NCBI GenBank assembly: GCA_036784855.1
Contig: JAZDSV010000006.1
Location: 469,001-533,000 of the forward strand
Reading direction: 5' to 3'
Length of the DNA: 64,000 bases
From: Aphelidium insulamus
Taxonomy: Eukaryota > Aphelidiomycota > Aphelidea > Aphelidiaceae
Position numbers and translations under genes: made by a program. The notes below the pieces were generated by a model, which saw only the letters and a program-made list of their open reading frames with translations, had not been told where the DNA came from and ran no database searches. Numbering within the stretch: position 1 is the stretch's first letter; every line of letters starts with the position of its first letter. Positions 58,106-64,000 of this stretch are shown piece after piece.

Positions 58106-59461
58106 CTAATAATGTTGCTGACGGTGTTTTACTTGCATTTGTAGTGCGATGTGTTGGCTGTATGGGAATTTTATATACTCGGGTCCTCTATGGAATGCTG
58201 TCGTAGTCATACAAAAACAGCCATATCCCCGGGCCCTCGATGCTGGTCCAGCCAGTGTTCTGGGAGTTGTCCTATGCAGGGTTACTTCTACATCAATTAT
58301 GTATTTCAAGTTTACACATACCGCACTCTTGACCGCAGGATCAGGCACCAAGACGACTTGGCTGGGTGACCACTCGGGTATGGAGAACATTACACTGACC
58401 AGACGACGCTGCCGACCATTGGACGATCGAGGTTTGGAAGCGGCAACACTACTACGACTAAACCAACCGGCCAATCGCGCAGGAAGCGACCGCCATCCAC
58501 CCCGCCGCGACGCCCCCTCATCATCGCGAGCAGAGGGTGTCGGGGAGCGCCTTCTGTTCACGTCTGGCGCGGACCGAGACAAAGTGTCCGACACAGGCCG
58601 ACCACCACTCGCCACCGACTTTGAGCCAACATTGCTGCTGCTGCCGCGACGAGATGACTGCTTGGCGTTCTTGACGGTGGACGCACTGCGCTTGGCATCG
58701 GAGAACAGCACATTTAAATCGTTGGACGAGGTGTTGCTACAGACGATTTCCGGCAGAACGGCCGCGTCCCCGCTCGACTTGAGACACTCATCGCCGAGCC
58801 ACTTGGCCAGCAGCGGACGCACGCGGGCCAAGGAATCAGGAACCAACGACACAATCACCGCGGTGGCGCCAATGAGCGTCAGGTTGGTGGTCAGCAAATC
58901 CTGCTCCAGCACGTGCAAGGGGAACGGTTCGTGGCGGGCGTGGCGTTCGCTGATTATGGCGCGCAACTTTCGTGCCACTTCCACGGCATCCGTGCCCGTC
59001 ACCCCGAAGCACTGACAGGGGCGAAAGTAGCAGCTCTGGCGGCCCGCGGAACGTTTGCCATCCTTGGCGGTGTCAAAACCTGACCGGAAAATCGAGGCGT
59101 ACAAAGACTGCGAGGCACGCTTCCTGGAGTCCTTCTGCGGCGCACTTGCGGTGGTGTCCGTCGCCGACTCTTGCCGGATCGCAATTGCACGCGCCATCAT
59201 GCTGTCATCGCTGTCCGTGACGGTGGTCCCCAGAGTACCCAACTCTGCCGGGGATGCCACATCGGGCGGCGGCCAAGTATCGCGTGAAATATGCGCCGGT
59301 ATCGGTGGCACGGGTGGCAAATCGCTACTTGTAGTGCTGCCAGGTGCATCTAGTGCGCCCAGCAGAAACCGGCAGTCACCACACCCAAGATCTACCAGCG
59401 TGTCATCCGGCTTCAGGGCCAGCAGCTCCAGGGTTGCGCGCACCAGCGGCGTCGTCGTCAT
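58106..59461 (-). CDS. class I SAM-dependent methyltransferase with large insert
   Basis: 451 residues in one open frame, starting MTTTPLVRATLELLALKPDD. Motif I is clear (TLVDLGCGDCRFLLGAL). Later parts resemble the ATPSCKMT/FAM173-type fold: GVTGTDAVEVARKLR, LIGATAVIVSLVPDSLARVRPLL and LVSVMFSIPEWSPSQVVLV. Two Ser/Arg-rich insertions (about 45-145 and 255-345) split the domain. The last 60 codons, after VLVPDPAVKSA, do not look like the family and may include an unspliced intron. The substrate is unknown; a lysine methyltransferase is the best guess by pattern. Confidence 0.6.
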   Translation of the reverse strand: MTTTPLVRATLELLALKPDDTLVDLGCGDCRFLLGALDAPGSTTSSDLPPVPPIPAHISRDTWPPPDVASPAELGTLGTTVTDSDDSMMARAIAIRQESATDTTASAPQKDSRKRASQSLYASIFRSGFDTAKDGKRSAGRQSCYFRPCQCFGVTGTDAVEVARKLRAIISERHARHEPFPLHVLEQDLLTTNLTLIGATAVIVSLVPDSLARVRPLLAKWLGDECLKSSGDAAVLPEIVCSNTSSNDLNVLFSDAKRSASTVKNAKQSSRRGSSSNVGSKSVASGGRPVSDTLSRSAPDVNRRRSPTPSARDDEGASRRGGWRSLPARLAGWFSRSSVAASKPRSSNGRQRRLVSVMFSIPEWSPSQVVLVPDPAVKSAVCVNLKYIIDVEVTLHRTTPRTLAGPASRARGYGCFCMTTTAFHRGPEYIKFPYSQHIALQMQVKHRQQHY

Positions 59462-59565
59462 CCTAAACGCAACTGTCCCTGCGCCACGTTATTCGTCTGA
59501 TTAGCGTAATACCCCGCAAGCAGAGTGGAGTAGTTGCATGTGTATATATATTTATATGGACATGT

Positions 59566-61711
59566 CTATTGTTGGAATGCTTCCACGGGTATTCTGCCTT
59601 CAGTACGGGCCTTGGTGAAGCCGTCAGCGGCCGCCTGCATGTCCCATCCAAACTGCTCCAGGCACATCGCACTCCACTGAGCGGTGAGACCGGTGGCCTG
59701 CGAGAACTGCACAACAGCGGCCTCCTTGTTTGCGGTGGCAGAGGGCACCGCAGTCGGCACTGGCTGAGTAGGCTGAGGCAACACCGACGGTAGAGCTGCG
59801 TACTCGGCAAGTTTGCAGAATGTTGCAACCTTTCCGCCGGTGGGCCGGAATGATGCGGCCTTGACAGCGAGTCGCCTCAGGGCTTCTTCGGTTGGCTGGG
59901 CGCGCACTGTCAGCATGTCATTTACGATTTGTACCGGCCACCCGTGTGCAGCAGCTTGACTACCGGCAGATGCAGGCACTAGCACAAACGTCCGGTCAAA
60001 ATACCGCTTCTGGGCACCGCCTACAACCATTAATAATGTGCCAGTTAGTCCAGCAACAGGAACGTACTCTCTTCCAGTTCACCATGCACGGTAATGTTGA
60101 GCCGCGGTGCTACAATGACCGACCCATCAGGCGCCACAGAGGCAGGAAGTTGCCAGCAGTCCAGCAGATATGTGTCGGGACGTGCATGCAGCGTTCTAGG
60201 TAATCGCGCTAACCGACTGACAATATTGACGGGTCCCGTAAACTGTCGCTGTGAACGTTCGGTGGTCGATGAGGTCTTGGTCAAATTCCGATCGACACCA
60301 CACCAGCTAGGCGCAGTGTCTGATTGCCGTAACCTTTGGTTGCCGCTGCCCGACACCCTGGGCTTTGAGGACAGTGAAAAGTCGTGGTCTCGCGAGTAGA
60401 ATCTCGAATTGTCTTCATTGCGACCGCGCTCAGCGGTAGCCTTTGCTATCGGAAATCCAGCCGGTGTCACGGAATTAGCTGCCAGCGAGAACACTGAAGT
60501 TGCGGCGTATACATTCACCAGCGCTTGGCGGTCAGTGTCAAAGAGTGGTATGAAGCGTGATATGAAATCCATTGCCGCTCGTCTCGTCTCCTCAGAGTCA
60601 AAAAAGCTGCCTTTGGGTTCGCAGGGCAGAGCATTGGTGCTCACCGCCATCTGCTGCCTGTTCAGCGCAACCGTGTCCAGAACCTGCAATTGCGGCACGG
60701 CGTCTGCAACCTGTCTACGAATACATTTATATACAATAGTAAACATGATAATATGCATACTTTCTGTAGGCATTCACGGCCGTCGGAGTGGTTTGTGCAT
60801 ATGTACTTATGGGATTGTTCGAGAGAACAATTTCGCGCAAGTTCTTCAGTGGTGCAAGCACGGCGCCAAAACTGGCAACTGACGCCAGCTGGTTGCCAGC
60901 AAAGGACAGGTTCACCACGTTTGGCAAGTAGTGCGACATGCCTGCCACGGGGTACAGCGAGCGCAAGTCGTTGCGGTCCAACACGATTGTAATCAGCTGT
61001 ATTACATGTGATTTCACGGAAATATATGAGATACGTTACCTGAGGCGATAGAGATGCGGCGGCCTTCAGCAGCGCATTCCAAGCACCAGCACTGACACGG
61101 TTCAGCACAGTCATTAGCTCTGGCACAGTGAAAATGGCGGACAGATCCAGAGCAGTGCAGTCGGCCGAGAGTCGACTTTGGATAAATGCTCGCAGCACAG
61201 ACTCTGCTTGTGCGCTGGCCAGTGCTGCCGGTACCGCATGTATGGCCGGGTCAGATGCATTGGCGAGAGTCAAGGTCAGTTGTTGCGCGCCATAAGTGTA
61301 ACCGTTGAGGCGAAGTAGCGACTTTGGGTCCAGTCCAGCGGCGGAATGCCCCGCGATGCGCAGCTCCAGCTCGCTACCAGTCTTTATGCCGTGAGTCAAT
61401 TGGCAGTGGACTATACAAGTACACGTACGTCAATGGCTTCATCTACGGCGAGACCGCGGCACTTGCGCTCGATCCAGGATACAAGGTGATCGCGGTCTAC
61501 AGCAGTCCAGTCGGGCACTGATACCAGCACTGCCAAATCGTTGGCACTACGGAGACAACATGTCAGCATGAATTGTGTCAAAGAGGTACTTGCCTGCGCG
61601 GCCTTCTGGCACTACGAGCATATCGGCCATGCGCAGGGCGCGACGAATCGTACTTGCTTGCGTCATGCTCATGGCGTGGTCGTTGGTGCCTGGCGCCGTC
61701 TTCGTGCTCAT
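59566..61711 (-). CDS. mRNA export receptor NXF1/Mex67
   Basis: Starts MSTKTAPGTNDHAMSM at 61711. An RRM-like domain (DLAVLVSVPDWTAVDRDHLVSWIERKC), leucine-rich repeats (ALDLSAIFTVPELMTVLNRV, LITIVLDRNDLRSLYPVAG, NVVNLSFAGNQLASVASF, LREIVLSNNPIST, PQLQVLDTVAL), an NTF2-like domain (MDFISRFIPLFDTDRQALVNVYAATSVFSL, TYLLDCWQLPASV, KRYFDRTFVLVPA) and a TAP-C/UBA tail (VVQFSQATGLTAQWSAMCLEQFGWDMQAAADGF) appear in the order of NXF1. It carries mRNPs through the nuclear pore, with the NTF2-like part binding Mtr2/NXT1. About six exons. The NTF2 part is diverged but continuous. Confidence 0.9.
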
Positions 61712-62610
61712 CTGTTGGCACAGTTGAGAGACGTGAAAATACGCCAGTGCTGTGGCGCGCCCGGCTGTCTGGTTCCGAAGCGTGCAGCGGGCGGTTCCGT
61801 CGGATAGAGGCTCGATGTGACATGCAACAAAATGAAAATGTAAAAAAAAGAAAAGAACTTTGACTCTTTTACCCCAATTAATAACTTTGACTCTTTCAAT
61901 TCTCTTATATTTTAAACTTTTTGAATCTGAAAGGAGTTTATTAAAGTGAGTCAATATTTTAAACAAGGTAATTATTTACAATTAAATTGGCTGTCCAGAA
62001 CATCCCAGCTGGCAAGTTCAAATTCTTTTTAACCCCTGAATGGGAACAAACAATATATTAAGAAAAGCAGCACACACAGTGTCATGATAATGCAATGCCA
62101 TTGAGCATCCCCTCCACTGCACCAACAGCCCCAACCTCCGGCACTACTGCCAAATACCCTGGTCAAAGTGGATCTGTTGATTGCAAGTCCCAGCACCCCT
62201 ACTGGCCCCATTGCTCAGTTGCCTCTGCTGTGCCCTGGAATACCCTCTGCACCCCCTATTACACTGCTACCCCAACATTGTGTTCACAACTGCCCACTGC
62301 AGCCACTTGTCCATTTGCTGGATGCAACAGTCAAACATTTATCACAACACAAGGCATCATACACATGGGTGAAATGCCCAGGGAGTTTCTGGCATTGCAA
62401 ATGCTGCCAGTGCTGCAGCAGTATCTTTAACAATTCAACAATGGCTGTGCATAAAATGCAGCAAAACTCAGCCATGAGATGGGCCTATGGATGCAAGCAC
62501 CAGAAGACTTTATATTCTAGTGGATCTGGCCCATTGCTACCCATGTGTTTGAAAGGGCCATATGGTCTACCTGCTGCACAACAACAAGCTGTGGCCTTGC
62601 CTAACTCCTC

Positions 62611-62747
62611 CAAGCTGTGGCAACTGCACCTGCACCAACACCCAGTGATTGTGGATTTCAACAAAGTAGAGGCAGCAAAGGCACCAGTGCCCGCCACTAG
62701 AAAAATGATGCAGATGGGCTCAAGGGCTACATTTGCAACAGTGCTGG
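62611..62747 (+). repeat. internal direct repeat, unit 1
   Basis: Begins CAAGCTGTGGCAACTGCACC and ends around CTCAAGGGCTACATTTGCAA. It recurs imperfectly 400 bp downstream at 63011-63153, so the CpG-poor region contains a diverged tandem duplication of about 0.4 kb. Confidence 0.65.
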
Positions 62748-63010
62748 TGAGTAATGCTTTATTGCACTTTGCAAGCACATTTCAATGCCACTTTCCAAGT
62801 CCACATGCATGCACTGCGCTGGATTTGGGGTAGCGGCCTTTCCAATTCACACAATGCCATGCTCTCATGATTGTTGCTGGCTGGTCTACCAGCACCGCGG
62901 CATCAACTTGAAGACCTGTATGTTTGCCGTGCATCTGCGCAGTGCACTGCCATGGACACTGGTTGCCTTCCAACACACAGAACAAGTAGCGACCAGGTGA
63001 TGGCCCCCCA

Positions 63011-63153
63011 CAAGCTGTGGCAGCTGCACCTGCACCAAGACCCAGTAGTAGCAGAATTTGACAAAGTGTAGGCGGTGCCAGCACAGTGCTGGCTGCACAA
63101 CAACAACAAACAATGCAGTTGACCTCAAGGGCTATGTTTGCAAGCAGCACTGG
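63011..63153 (+). repeat. internal direct repeat, unit 2
   Basis: Begins CAAGCTGTGGCAGCTGCACC and ends around CTCAAGGGCTATGTTTGCAA; diverged copy of 62611-62747. Confidence 0.65.
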
Positions 63154-63484
63154 CACACAATGCTGACAGAATATGGTGTGATATGGCACTGCAATGGCAC
63201 CGCAACTGCTTTGGCATGTCAGTCAAGTGCCAACTTTGCCCTGGACAACACTTCAACCGCTCCCACGCCCACGACACTGAACTGCTACTGCATGTTAACA
63301 CCAACACACAACGGCTCTTTGCGCGTGCAAAACAAGCAACACCAATAACCAAGCTGTTGGACTATTTACTCAACCACGGTAAATGGCAATCATTTATTGC
63401 CTCCCTAAATTGACTTTTGCACTGAACACCGCACTGCCCACCCTGCCAACACCTCTCCGCCCTCAACACGCAGCATAAATAGTC

Positions 63485-63660
63485 TACCTTGACACCTACC
63501 ACTACCCTCACCAACACCACCACCACCCTCACTAACACCACTGCAACCATCACCAACACCACTGCCATCTTCACAATCACCAATGCCACACTTACTAACT
63601 CCACTGCCACCCTCACCACCACTACCATCAGCTGTGTCAGCTTTAACTGTTCCATCCACT
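63485..63660. repeat. ACC/CACCA trinucleotide-rich low complexity
   Basis: A run of imperfect ACCACCCTCACCAACACC-like units, giving Thr-rich or Val/Gly-rich spurious ORFs on both strands. Confidence 0.6.
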
Positions 63661-64000
63661 GGTATTTTTAATGTCACATAGGGCACATAAATTAACATCT
63701 CAGTTGACTTTGGCAATGTCTATTTGACTTTTGGGGTGAGGCATGGAATGTGATCATTGAATCCCTTTGTCATGGTGGTATGTTATACATCTTATATCAA
63801 AAACAAGTATTTGATCATGATTCAGATGTTATCTTGAATACAACATCACCTGTGCTAAAACAATGCTGAATCCTTTGTAGAAACTTTGGAATTTTGATAT
63901 TGACAATTTTATTGCCAGTCTTCCAATTCAAGAGTCAATGGTAATTGTGAAATTCCTGGACCAGGAGTTTTTCAAACCTCAACAGACTGCTCAAAGTATG

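Larger units (their letters stand above)
61808..64000. other. CpG-depleted terminal region, probably a decayed repeat
   Basis: Composition changes sharply after the NXF1 upstream region. There is no CpG at all from 62140 to 62691 although the DNA is about half G+C, whereas coding DNA elsewhere in the window often has five or more per 60 bases. TpG and CpA are abundant, the trace left by deamination of methylated CpG. Plus-strand frames such as 62168-62833 (221 codons) carry Cys-rich stretches (HCKCCQCC) but no recognisable transposase or polymerase motif. The flanks (61810-62090 and 63660-64000) are AT-rich. Most likely an old silenced repeat; the family is unknown. Confidence 0.55.

Noticed and set aside
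61580-61610. A seventh GC donor in the NXF1 first intron (CAG/GCAAGT)
   Set aside because: Using it gives the wrong phase; the GT donor four bases further on joins the frame correctly.
62168-62833. 221-codon plus-strand ORF as a host gene
   Set aside because: It lies in the CpG-depleted repeat-like region, has no domain and no related codon use, and overlaps diverged tandem repeats.
61808-64000. Retroelement or LINE remnant
   Set aside because: No reverse transcriptase, integrase or terminal repeat could be recognised in any frame.

Overview
Eukaryotic, gene-dense DNA with small spliceosomal introns (mostly about 45-130 nt), short intergenic gaps and about 25-30 protein genes on both strands. 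The gene set is opisthokont. The GATA factor carries the fungal-type tail after its second finger ([13 protein letters not shown]), EMG1 is very close to the yeast protein, and there are Nrd1-type RRM, Swa2-type auxilin and DUF202 genes. MCM8/9, RtcB, SLC6, UBR7, augmin-like and TEA-domain genes, most of them lost or rare in Dikarya, point to an early-diverging fungus or a close holomycotan relative. This placement is inference from gene content; no rRNA gene is present.

Layout. 0.5-3.8 kb: the C-terminal part of an MCM8/9-like helicase, linker histone H1 and a TEA/TEAD-type transcription factor. 4.1-13.4 kb: a head-to-tail array of three paralogous receptor-like genes (signal peptide, kelch propeller, Ser/Thr-rich stalk, one membrane helix, kinase-like domain that stops early and lacks the DFG aspartate); a fourth, membrane-helix-less relative lies at 49.8-52.3 kb. 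13.9-17.0 kb: GH36 alpha-galactosidase with an AMPK/CBM48-like N-terminal domain. 17.0-18.1 kb: a PIF/Harbinger-like non-autonomous DNA transposon with TAA target duplication. 18.1-30.2 kb: augmin HAUS2-like protein, ARL1, two-finger GATA factor, a 39-bp minisatellite, Iwr1, TFIIB, a broken secreted kinase-like gene and RtcB. 30.7-49.5 kb: DUF202 protein, two small membrane proteins, UBR7, auxilin, Nrd1-like RRM protein, SLC6 transporter, a secreted Cys-rich protein, EMG1 and insulin-degrading enzyme. 52.7-61.7 kb: Ariadne RBR ligase, a short-chain dehydrogenase, a coiled-coil membrane protein, a methyltransferase and NXF1/Mex67. 61.8-64 kb: DNA of quite different composition, almost free of CpG.

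Most genes are unrelated housekeeping functions (transcription, RNA processing and export, trafficking, ubiquitin). The coherent system is the kelch receptor-pseudokinase family. Its members share domain order, exon phases, a TATA box just upstream of the start codon, a D-to-N change in the DFG motif and a C-lobe that ends after the alpha-F region. Only one of the four copies (10563-13354) is fully open. Frame-breaking indels were noticed only in this family and in the secreted kinase-like gene, not in the neighbouring housekeeping genes.
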